Assembly (NCBI RefSeq): GCF_027947535.2
Contig: NZ_JAAGKO020000010.1
Location: 62,001-126,000 of the forward strand
Direction of reading: 5' to 3'
Source of the DNA: Streptantibioticus silvisoli
GTDB lineage: Bacteria > Actinomycetota > Actinomycetes > Streptomycetales > Streptomycetaceae
Length of the DNA: 64,000 bases
In this document: positions 12,201-24,200 of the stretch, piece by piece
Numbering within the stretch: position 1 is the stretch's first letter
Layout: each line of letters begins with the position of its first letter
Position numbers and translations under genes: made by a program
Notes under the pieces: generated by a model
Database searches by the model: none
What the model saw: the letters and a program-made list of their open reading frames with translations, nothing else
What the model was told of the DNA's origin: nothing

Positions 12201-15200
12201 CTCCCCCAGCCGCAGCGACTGCACCGCCAGGTGCAGCGCCACCAGGGAGGCCGAGCAGGCGGTGTCCACGGTCACCGCGGGGCCTTCGAGGCCGAAGGTG
12301 TAGGACAGCCGGCCCGACACGACGCTCGCGGCGTTGCCGGTGAGCAGGTAACCCTCGTAGTCGTCGCCGGAGGCGGCCAGCATGCCGGTGTAGTCCTGGC
12401 CGTTGGTGCCGGCGAAGACACCGGTGCGGCTGCCGCGCAGCAGCGCCGGGTCGATGCCGGCCCGTTCGAACGCCTCCCAGGAGATCTCCAGCAGCAGCCG
12501 CTGCTGCGGGTCCATCGCCACCGCCTCACGCGGGGAGATGCCGAAGAACGCCGGGTCGAACCCGCTGGCGTCGTCGAGGAAGCCGCCCTGCTGGGTGTAG
12601 ACGGTGCCGGTCTTGCCCGGCTCCGGGTCGTAGAGGGCGTCCAGGTCCCAGCCGCGGTCGGTCGGGAAGGGCACCAGGGCCTCGTCGCCCTCCGACAGCA
12701 GGCGCCACAGCTGCTCGGGGCTGCGGACGTCGCCGGGGAAGCGGCAGCTCATGGAGACGATGACGATCGGGTCGTCGTCGCGCACCACGGTCGCCGGCAC
12801 CGGCGCGGACTGCTCCGCGGCGGATTGACCGTCGCCGAGTTCGCCGAGCAGGTACGCCGCCAGCCGCGCGCAGGTCGGGTGGTCGAAGACCAGGGTGGCC
12901 GGCAGGCGCAGGCCGGTGACCTGGCTCATGCCGTTGCGCAGTTCGACGGCGCTGAGCGAGTCGATGCCCAGGTCGGTGAACGGCCGGCCGGTCTCCACCA
13001 GGTCGGGCGAGGGGTAGCCGAGGACCTTGGCCACGTAGGCGCGGACCACGTCGAGGACGGCTTCCTCACGCTCGTAGGCGGGCAGCGTCGCCAGGTGGGC
13101 CAGCAGCGTGGAGGCGTCCGTGGTCTCGGCGGCCTGCGGTGCGGCGGCCAGGGCTCGCAGCGCCTCCGGCAGGTCGTTGAGCAGGTTGCTCGGGCGCGGG
13201 CTGGTGAACGCCACCGCGTAGGTGTCCCAGCGCAGGTCGGCCACGACGAGTGCGGCCTGGTCGCCGTCGAGCGCGTGGCCCAGCGCGGTGAGGGCCGGCT
13301 CGGAGGCCATGGCGTGCACGCCGTAGCGGCGCATCCGCTCCCCGGCGCCGTCGCCGACCATGCCGCCCTCGGCCCACAGGCCCCAGGCGACCGCGGTCGC
13401 CGGCAGGCCCTCGGCCCGGCGCGACTCGGCCAGCGCGTCGAGGAAGGCGTTGCCCGGCGCGTAGTTGCCCAGACCGGCGCCGCTGATGACGCCGGCGGTG
13501 GAGGAGAAGAGCACGAAGGCGGACAGGTCCAGGTCGCGGGTCAGTTCGTGCAGGTTGACCGCCGCCGTCATCTTGCCGCGCAGCACCGGGTCCATGCGGC
13601 CGGCGTCCAGCGAGTCGATGACGCCGTCGTCGAGCGATCCGGCGGCGTGGAAGACCGCGTCCAGCGGGAGTTCCGCCGGCACCGTGGCGAGCAGCTCGCC
13701 CAGCGCGGCGCGGTCGGCGACGTCGCAGGCCGCGATGGTCACCCGCACGCCCAGCGCCTCCAGTTCGGCGCGCAGTTCGGGCGCGCCGGGGGCGTCGGGG
13801 CCGCGGCGGCCGGTGAGCAGCAGGTGTTCGGCGCCGCGGCCGGCCAGCCAGCGGGCGATGTGGCCGCCGAGCGCTCCGGTGCCGCCGGTGATCAGCGTCG
13901 TGCCGCGCGGGCTCCAGCCGTCGCCCGCGGTGGCGGCGGGCAGCGCCCGCACCAGCCGGCGGCCGAAGGTGCCGGAGGCGCGCAGCGCGATCTGGTCCTC
14001 ACCACCGGGGTCGGCGAGGGTGGCGGCCAGCCGGGTGGCGGCCCGGCTGTCGAGGGTGACGGGCAGGTCGATCAGCCCGCCCCAGCGGTCGCTGTGTTCC
14101 AGCGCCGCGACCCGGCCGAAGCCCCACACGAGGGCCTGGACGGTGCTGAGCGGGCCGTCGGCGTGGCCGGTGGTGACGGCGCCGCGGGTGGCGCACCACA
14201 AGGGCGCGTCGGTCGCGGTGTCGCCGAGGGCCTGGACGAGGGCGAGGGTGCCGGCCAGTCCGAGGGGGACGGCCGGGTGCTCGGGGTGGGGCCGCTCGTC
14301 CAGGGCGAGCAGGGACAGCACGCCGCGCACGCGCTGGGCGCCGGTGTCCTCGCCCACGGCCTCGCGCAGCAGGGCGGCGAGGCGTTCGCGGGCGTCGGTG
14401 CCCAGGTCGGCGTCGGTGAGGGCGACGGTGCGCACCTCCCGGGCCCCGCCGGCCTCCAGGGCCAGCCGGGCGGCCTCGACGAGGTCGCCGTGCGCCCCGG
14501 CGTCGGCCGGTACGGCCAGCAGCCAGGTCCCGGACAGGGTACCGGTCCCGTCGCCGGTCAGCGGCGCCCAGTTGACGCGGTAGCGCCAGGCGTCGGTGGT
14601 CGACCGCTCGCGGCTGGTCCGGCGCCAGGCCGACAGGGCCGGCAGGAAGGCGCTCAGCGGGGCGTCGTCGCCCAGGTCGAGGGTGCCGGTCAGGGCCTCC
14701 AGGTCCTCCTGCTCGACGGTCTGCCAGAAGCGTGCCTCGACGGAGTCGGCGGTCAGCGCGCCGTCGGCGGCGGCGTCCGCCGCCACGGCCTCCCGCACGG
14801 TCGGCCAGTACCGCTGGCGCTGGAAGGCGTAGGTCGGTACGTCGACCCGGTGCGATCCGGTGCCGGCGAAGACGGCCGTCCAGTCGACGTCGACGCCGTG
14901 GACGTGGGCGGTGCTGACGGCGGTGAGGAACTGGTCGAGCCCGCCCTGCTGGCGGCGCAGCGAGCCGAGGACGGCGACGTCGGCGCCGAGGTCCTCGACG
15001 GTCTCGCGCAGGCCGACGGCGAGCACCGGGTGGGGGCTCATCTCGATGAACGACCGGTGGCCCTCGGCGATCAGGCCGCGTACCGCCTCTTCGAACCGGA
15101 CGGTCTCGCGCAGGTTGGTGTACCAGTAGCCGGCGTCCAGGCCGGTGGTGTCGAACCAGTCGCCGGTCAGGGCCGACCGGAACGGGATGTCGGCGTCGCG

Positions 15201-18200
15201 GGGCCGTACCGGGCTGAGCGCCTCCAGGACGCGGTCGCGGATGGCCTCCACCTGTGCGGAGTGCGAGCCGTAGTCCACGGCGATCCGGCGGGCGCGTATC
15301 TCGTCGCCGGTCAGGGCCTCGAACAGTTCGTCGAGCGCGGTCGCCTCGCCGGAGACCACCACAGAGGTGGGTCCGTTGACGGCGGCGACGGAGATGCGGC
15401 CCTCCCAGGGCAGGAGGCGTTCGCGGGTGGCGTCGGCGGACAGCGGTACCGACATCATGCCGCCGGTGCCGGCGATCGCGGTGATGGCCCGGCTGCGCAG
15501 GGCCACCACCCGGGCGCCGTCCTCCAGCGACAGCGCTCCGGCGACGCAGGCGGCGGCGATCTCACCCTGGGAGTGGCCGACCACGGCGGCCGGGCGCACC
15601 CCGCAGGACTCCCACAGGGCGGCCAGCGAGACCATGACGGCCCACAGGGCGGGCTGGACGACGTCGACCCGGTCGAGGTCGACGGCGCTCCCGGTGCCGT
15701 TGAGCACGGCGGTCAGCGACCAGTCGACGAAGGGGGCCAGGGCGCGTTCGCACTCGGCGATCCGGTCGGCGAACACGGTCGAGGCGGTCAGCAGCCCCTG
15801 CGCCATGCCGGCCCACTGCGCGCCCTGTCCGGGGAAGACCATGACGGGGGCGGAGCTGCCGGTGGCGGCGGCCTCGATGACGCCGTTGCCGGTGACGGGG
15901 CTGTTGTCGGCGATGCCGCGCAGCGCGTCGTCGAGTTCGTCGCGCCCGGTGGTCAGGACCGCGGTGCGGTACTCGAAGGCGGACCGGGTAACGGCGAGCG
16001 AGTAGCCGAGGTCGGCCAGCGACTCGCCGGGGTGGCGCAGCAGGTGCGAGCGCAGCCGGGCGGCCTGGTCGCGTACCGCCTGCGGGGTGCGTCCGGACAG
16101 CAGCACGGGTACGACGGGCAGTTCGGTGCGGTCGGCCGGTGCGGCCGGCGCGTCGTGTACGGGTGCCTGCTCGACGATGATGTGGGCGTTGGTGCCGCTC
16201 ATGCCGAACGAGGAGACACCGGCGCGGCGGGGCCGGTCGCCCGCGGGCCAGGCGACGGGCTCGGTCAGCAGCCGTACGGTGCCGCCGCTCCAGTCGACGT
16301 GCGGGGTGGGGTGCTCCGCGTACAGCGTCTTGGGGATCATCTCGCCGCGCAGGGCCATGACCATCTTGATGATGCCGCCGACGCCGGCCGCGGCCTGGCT
16401 GTGGCCGATGTTGGACTTCAGCGAGCCCAGCCACAGCGGGCGTTCCTCGTCGCGGTCCTGGCCGTAGGCGGCGATCAGGGCCTGCGCCTCGATGGGGTCG
16501 CCGAGGGTGGTGCCGGTGCCGTGCGCCTCGACGACGTCGACGTCGTTGGGCGCAAGGCGGGCCGAGGCCAGTGCCTGGCGGATGACCCGCTGCTGCGAGG
16601 GGCCGTTGGGCGCGGTCAGGCCGTTGCTGGCGCCGTCCTGGTTGAGGGCGCTGCCGCGGACGACGGCCAGCACGGGGTGTCCGTTGCGGCGCGCGTCCGA
16701 CAGGCGTTCCACGACGACCATGCCGACGCCCTCGGCCCAGCTGGCGCCGTCGGCGTCCGCGGAGAACGGCTTGCAGCGGCCGTCGGGGGCGAGTGCCCGC
16801 TGGCGGCTGAACTCGATGAGCGAGCCGGGGGTGGACATCACCGTGACGCCGCCGGCCAGCGCGAGGGTGCACTCGCCCTGCCGCAGGGCCTGCACGGCGA
16901 GGTGCAGGGCGACCAGGGAGGAGGAGCAGGCGGTGTCGACGGAGACGGCGGGCCCTTCCAGGCCGAGCGCGTACGAGACGCGGCCGGACAGCACGCTGGG
17001 GCTGTTGCCGGTGCCGACGTAGCCTTCGAAGCTGTCCTCCGCGGCGGCCAGGATCGTGACGTAGTCCTGGTAGGTCACACCGGCGAAGACACCGGTACGG
17101 CTGCCGCGTGCGGACACCGGGTCGATGCCGGCCCGCTCCAGCGCCTCCCAGGACGCCTCCAGGAGCAGGCGCTGCTGGGGGTCCATGGACAGTGCTTCGC
17201 GCGGGCTGATGGAGAAGAACGCCGGGTCGAACTGGCTGGCGTCGTGCAGGAACCCGCCCTGCTGGGTGTAGACGGTGCCGGCGTGGTCGGGGTCCGGGTG
17301 GTACAGGGTCTCGGGATGCCATCCTCGGTCGGCGGGCAGCGGCGATATGCCGTCCTCGCCGGCCACCACCATCTCCCACAGGTCCTCGGGGCTGCGGACG
17401 CCGCCGGGGTAGCGGCAGGCCATGCCGACGATGACGATCGGGTCGTCGTCGAGGGCCGCCGCGGACAGGGCCGGGGCCTCGTCCTCGGTCAGCGCGCCGA
17501 ACAGTTCGGCGTCGAGGAACCGGGCGAGCGCGGCCGGGGTGGGGTGGTCGAAGGCGAGGGTGGCCGGCAGGGTCACCCCGACGGCGGCGCTGAGCTGGTT
17601 GCGCAGCTCGACCGCGGTGAGCGAGGTGAAGCCGAGGTCGGAGAAGGAGCGGGTGGGCTCCACCTCCGCGCCTCCGGCGTAGCCGAGGACCGCCGCGACC
17701 TGGGTGCGGATCGTGGCCAGCAGGGTGCGGGCGCGTTCGGCCTCGGGGCGGCCGGCCAGCCGGCGTACCAGGCCGGAGTCGGTGCTGCCGCGGGCCGCGG
17801 TACGACGGGCGCCGGCGGGCACGAGCCCGGTCAGCAGCGGTGGCACGGCGGCCAGTCGGCGCAGCGCGGGGACGTCCAGCACGGCGGCCAGCGCGGTGGT
17901 CCGGCCGACGGCCAGCGCGGCCGGCAGCAGGGCGGCGGCCTGGGGGGCCGTCAGCGGGGTGAGGGCGGGCGGGGTGTCGCTGCCGGGCCCGTAGGGCGGC
18001 GTCAGCGCGAGGGCGGGCAGGCCCTGGGCGGCGCGGCGCTCGGCGAGCGCGCCCAGTGCGGCGGCCAGCGCCCGGGCCCGCGGGGCGAGGGCGCGGCGGC
18101 CGGACGTCTCGTCCGGCGCGGCCAGCAGCACGAAGGCCGACAGCGGCAGGTCCGCGGTGAGTTCGTGCAGGCGCACGGCGTCGTCGAGGTCGGCGGCGCC

Positions 18201-21200
18201 GGTCAGGTCGGTGGTGTGGACCAGGGCGACCTGCTGCTGCCCGGTGGTGGCGTCGGCCAGGGCGCGGGCGAGTTCGTCGCCGTCCGCGTCCAGGACGGTG
18301 GCGCCGGCCGGCAGGGCGTCGGCGACCTGCTGGGCCAGCGCGCCGGTGACCAGCACGGTGCCGTCCAGGGTGCCGGCGTCCGGTGCGGCGTCGGCGGTGG
18401 CGGTGCGGGCCAGGCGGGCGGCGGCGAGGGCGCCGGCGCGGATCACCAGGTCGGGTTCGCCGCCGGCCACCGCGCGGGGCAGCGCCAGCAGGGAGGCGGG
18501 GTCCGCGTCGACGTCGACGAGGACGACCCGGTCGGGGTGTGCGGCGTGCAGGGCCACCCCGGTGGCCCGCAGGGCGGCGCCGGCCGGGTCGGGGGTCTCC
18601 CCGTCCACGGCGACGGCGTGCCGGGTGACGACGGCCAGCCGCGCGGTCCGGTCGCCGGCGAGCCAGCGTTCCACCTCGTCGCGGGCCGGGCTGCGACCGT
18701 CGGTGAGGAGCACGAGCCGTTCGGCGGGGGCGTCGGCCGGTTCGGGCAGGGTGGCCGCGGCGGCGATGTCCAGCGCCTGGTCGACGCCGGCCGTTCCGGC
18801 GCCCACCACGAGCCAGTCGGTGGTCGGCGCGTCGCCGGTCGCGGTGAGCGGTGCCCAGCGCAGGTCCAGCAGCGAGCCCACGGTGTGCGCGGCGGCGGCG
18901 ATCCGTTCGCCGGCGACCTGCCGCAGCAGCAGCGAGTCGATGCCGACGACCGGGGCGCCGGTGCCGTCGGCGGCCTCCAGCGCGATCCGGTCGTCGCCGC
19001 GCCGGGTCAGGCGGACGCGCAGCGTGGTGGCCCCGGAGGCGTGCAGGTGGACGTCGCCGAGCGAGAACAGCACGCGGCCGTCGCCCAGGCCGTCGAAGAC
19101 GTTGAGGCCGAGCGGGTGCAAGGCCGCGTCGAGCAGCGCCGGGTACAGCTCGAACCGGCCGGCCTCGGTCGCGGCGGTCTCGGGCACGGCGACCTCGGCG
19201 TACGCCTCGTCACCGTCGCGCCAGACGCCCTTGAGGCCGCGGAAGACCGGCCCGTAGGCGAGTCCGGCCGCCTCCAGCCGTTCGTAGAGTCCCTCGGTGT
19301 CGACCTCGGCGGCGCCGGCCGGCGGCCAGACGGTGAAGTCGAAGTCGTCCTGCGCCCGGCCCTGCGGGGCGGTGGCGGTCAGCACACCGCCCGCGTGGCG
19401 GGTCCAGGGGCCGCCGTCGGCCTGGCCGGTGTCGGGGCGGGCGTAGACGCCCAGGGCACGGGCCCCGGAGGCGTCGGGCTCCTCGACCCGCACCTGGAGC
19501 TGGACCGCGCCGCGCTCGGGAAGCACCAGCGGCGCCTCCAGGATCAGTTCCCTGATGTGCGGGCGCTCGGCGTGCGCGCCGGCCAGTGCGGCCAGTTCCA
19601 CGAACGCCGTGCTGGGCACCACGGCGTCGCCGTGGATGCGGTGCTCGGTCAGCCAGGGCTGAAGGTGTGCCGACAGGCGCCCGGTGAGGACCAGGGTGTC
19701 GGTGGTGGCCAGCGGGACCAGCGCGCCCAGCAGCGGGTGGCCGGCCGGGACCAGGCCGACGGACGCGGCGTCGGTGCCGCCCGCGGTGCTCTCCAGCCAG
19801 AAGCTCTGGTGCTGGAAGGCGTAGGTGGGCAGCGGTGCCGGGGTCCGGTGGCCGGTGGTGTCCGGCGCGGCCGACCGCCAGTCGACGGGCACGCCGCGGG
19901 TGAACAGCGCGGCGACCGCCGCGATCAGGGAGGCGGCCTCGTCGGCGCTGTCGTCGCGCAGGGCCGGGACCGCGAGCGGCGCGGTGCCGGTCAGGCACCC
20001 CTTGGCCATCGCGGTCAAGGTGGTGTCGGGCCCGATCTCCAGCAGGTTGGCGACGCCGTCGTGCTCCAGCCACGCCACGCAGTCGGCGAAGCGCACCGCC
20101 TGCCGGGCGTGCCGCACCCAGTGGTCGGCCGAGCCGAGTTCCTCGGCGGTGGCCAGGCGTCCGGTGAGGTTGGAGATCACCGGGAAGCGCGGCCGGCCGT
20201 AGGTGACGCTCTCGGCGACGGCCCGGAAGGCGGCCAGCATCGGGTCCATGCGCGGCGAGTGGAAGGCGTGGCTGACGCGCAGCCGCTTGACCTTGCGCCC
20301 GGCCCGCTCGAAGTGCTCGGCGAAGAAGAGCACCACGTCCTCGTCACCGGCGATGACCACCGAGTTCGGACCGTTGAGCGCCGCGATGTCGACCTCGTGC
20401 TCGCGGCCCTCCAGCAGCGACAGCACCTCCGCCTCGGTGGCCTGGAGGGCGACCATCGCCCCGCCGCCGGGCAGCTCCTGCATCAGCCGGCCTCTGGCCG
20501 CGACCAGCCGGCAGGCGTCGGGAAGGGTGAGGACCTCGGCCACGTGGGCGGCCGCCAGTTCGCCGATCGAGTGGCCGGCGACGTGGTCGGGCCGCAGCCC
20601 CCACGACTCCAGCAGCCGGTAGAGGGCCACCTCGAACGCGAACAGCGCGGGCTGGGTGTACTCGGTGCGGTTCAGCGCCTCGGCGTCGTCGCCGAACACC
20701 ACGTCCCGCAGCGGCCGTTCGAGTTCGCCGTCCATCAGGGCGCAGACCGCGTCGAAGGCGTCGGCGAAGACCGGGAAGGTCCGGTACAGGCCGCGTCCCA
20801 TGCCGGGGCGCTGGGTGCCCTGCCCGGCGAACAGGAAGGCCGTGCCGCCCTCGGCGGAGGTGTCCCCGACAACGGCGTCGGCGGCGGGGTGGCCCTCGGC
20901 GAGACGGCCGAGGGCGTCGAGCAGCTCCTCGCGCCCGGTGCCGAGTACCACCGCGCGGTGCTCGAAGAGCGAACGGGTGGTCACCAGCGCGTGCCCGACG
21001 TCCCGCGGGGTCAGCCCGGGGTGGGCCGCCAGGTGCGCCGTCAGCCGTCCGGCCTGGTCGCGCAGGCCCGCCGCGGTGCGTGCCGACAGCACCCAGGGCA
21101 CGACCGGCGCGGTGTCCGCCGCCGGGGCCGGGGCCGGGGTCGGCTCCGGCCGCCGTTCGGGGGCCTGCTCGATCACGACGTGCGCGTTGGTGCCGGACAC

Positions 21201-24200
21201 GCCGAACGCGGAGACGCCGGCCCGCCGCTCGCGGCCGCTGTCGGGCCACTCGATGCGCTCGGTCAGCAGGCGCACGTTGCCGGCCGACCAGTCCACCCGG
21301 GACGACGGCGCGTCGGCGTGCAGGGTCATGGGCAGCACGCCGTGCCGGATCGCCATGACCATCTTGATGACACCGGCGACACCGGCCGCGGCCTGGGTGT
21401 GACCGATGTTGGACTTGACCGAGCCCAGCCACAGCGGCCGGTCCTCGGCACGGTTCTGGCCGTAGGCGGCCAGCAGGGCCTGCGCCTCGATCGGGTCGCC
21501 CAGCACCGTGCCGGTGCCGTGCGCCTCGACCGCGTCCACGTCGGCCGGCGACAGGCCGGCGCCGGCCAGCGCCTGGCGGATGACGCGCTGCTGCGACGGG
21601 CCGTTCGGCGCCGTCAGGCCGTTGCTCGCGCCGTCCTGGTTGACCGCGGAGCCGGCCACCACCGCGAGCACGGTGTGCCCGTTGGCTTCGGCGGCCGACA
21701 GCCGTTCCACGACCAGCACGCCGACGCCCTCGGCCCAGCCGGTGCCGTCGGCGCCGTCGGAGAACGCCTTGCAGCGCCCGTCGGCGGCCAGGCCGCCCTG
21801 GAGGCTGAACTCAACGAAGGCGCCGGGGTTGGCGATCACGGTGACACCGCCGGCCAGCGCGAGGTCGCACTCGCCGGTCCGCAGCGCCTGGACCGCCAGG
21901 TGCAGGGCGACCAGGGAGGAGGAGCAGGCGGTGTCGACGGTGACGGCGGGCCCTTCGAGGCCGAGCGCGTAGGAGACCCGGCCGGAGGTGACGCTGCCGG
22001 AGGCACCGGTCAGCAGGTGGCCGCCGAGGCCCTCGGGGACCTCCCGCAGTCCCGACCCGTAGCCGGAGCCGCCCGCGCCGACGAAGACGCCGGTCCTGCT
22101 GCCCTTGAGCGAGGCCGGGTCGATGCCCGAGCGTTCCAGCGCCTCCCAGGAGGTCTCCAGCACCAGTCGCTGCTGCGGGTCCATGGCCAGGGCCTCGCGG
22201 GGGCTGATGCCGAAGAAGCCGGGGTCGAAGCGGGACGCGTCCTGGAGGAAGCCACCCGAACGGGTGTCGCTGGCCTCGAACAGCGCGTCGAGGTCCCAGC
22301 CGCGGTCGCCCGGGAAGCCCGAGATCGTGTCGCGGCCGCCGGAGACGACCTCCCACAGGTCCTCGGGTCCGCCGATGCCGCCGGGCAGCCGGCAGCCCAT
22401 ACCGACGATGACGATCGGGTCGTCGTTCGTCGCGGCCGGCAGGTGGGTCGTCAGCGGCTCGGTGCCCTCGGCGCCGAACAGTTCAGCGACCAGGTGCTCG
22501 ACGACCGCGGCGGGCGTGGGCTGGTCGAAGACCAGGGTGGCCGGCAGGGTGACCCCGGTGGTGGAGGTCAGCACGTCACGCAGTTCGACGGCGGTGAGCG
22601 AGTCGAAGCCGATCTCCCGGAAGGCCCGGGTCGGCTGGACGGCGGTGACGTCGGAGTGCCCGAGCACCGTCGCGGCCAGGCGCCGCACCAGGTCCAGCAG
22701 CGCCTTCTCCCGGTCCTGGGCGGACAGTCCCAGCAGGGTCTGCCGCAGCTCCGAGCCGGCGCCGGAGGCGCCCGCCGCGGCGGCGGACGGCTCGTTGGCC
22801 TCGGGCAGCTCGGCCAGCAGCGGCGAGGGGCGGCCGGTGACGAAGGCCGGGGCGAACCGGGTCCAGTCGACGTCGGCCACCGCGACGCAGGCATCGCGCA
22901 GGTCGAGCGCGCCGGCCAGCGCCAGCAGGGCGTTGTCCGGCTCGAGGGCCGTCAGGCCGCGGCGGCGCAGCAGCTCGAGGCCGGCCTCGTCCGCCGCCAT
23001 ACCGGTGTGGTTCCACGGGCCCCACGCGACCGCGGTGCCCGCCTGGCCCCGCGCACGGCGGGTGTCGATCAGCGCGTCCAGGTAGGCGTTGGCCGCCGCG
23101 TAGGCGGCCTGGCCACCGCCGCCCCAGACGCCGACGATCGAGGAGAAGACCACGAACGCCGACAGGTCCAGGTCGCGGGTCAGTTCGTCCAGGTGCACGG
23201 CGCCCAGGACCTTCGCCCCCATCACCGGGGCGAACCGCTCCGGGGTCAGGAGGGCGATCACGTCGTCGTCGAGCGCGCCGGCGGCGTGGAAGACGGCGTC
23301 GACGGGGTGTTCGGTGAGCAGGTCCCGCACCGCGTCGCGGTCGGCGACGTCACAGGCCACCACGGACACCCGCGCGCCGAGGGCGGTCAGTTCCGCCTCC
23401 AGCTCGGCGGCGCCCGGGGCCTGCGCACCGCGCCGGCTGGTCAGCACCACGTGGTCGGCGCCGCGTTCGATCGCCCAGCGCGCCACCCGGGCGCCCAGGG
23501 CGCCGGTGCCACCGGTGATCAGCACGGTGCCCTGCGGCGTCCAGGAGCCGCCCGAGGTCAGGTCGGTTCCGGCGGCACGCACCAGACGGCGGGCGAAGAC
23601 ACCCGACGCCCGCAGGGCCACCTGGTCCTCGGAGCCGTCCGCCAGCACGGAGGCCAGCCGGCCGCGGGCCCGGGCGTCCAGCGGCCCGGGCAGGTCGACC
23701 AACCCGCCCCAGCGGTCGGGGTGTTCGAGGGCGGCGACCCGTCCCAGGCCCCACACGGCGGCCCGCGCCGGGTCGGGCACCCGGTCCGAGCCGGCGACCG
23801 CGACCGCGTTGGACGTCACGACCCACAGCCGCGCGCCGATCCCGGCGTCGCCGTGCGCCTGCACCAGGGCGGCGGTCAACGGCACGGCGGCCGGCACACC
23901 GTCAGCGAGCTGTTCGGGCTCGTCGGTGAGCGCCAGCAGGGAGACGATGCCGTCGACCGGCCCGTCGGCGGCGGCGTCCCGCAGCAGCGCGGTCAGCTCC
24001 GCGCGGCCGGCACCCGCCTCCACCACCACGGTGTCCAGCCGGTCCACCGAACCGGCCAGACCCTCCAGACCCCATTCGCCCAGCACCGAAGCCGACTGGG
24101 CCAGCACCAGCCAGCGGCCCTCCGAGCGCACGCCCCGGACCGGGCCATCCACCGGACGCCACACCACCCGGTAACGCCAACTGTCCACGACGGAGCGTTC

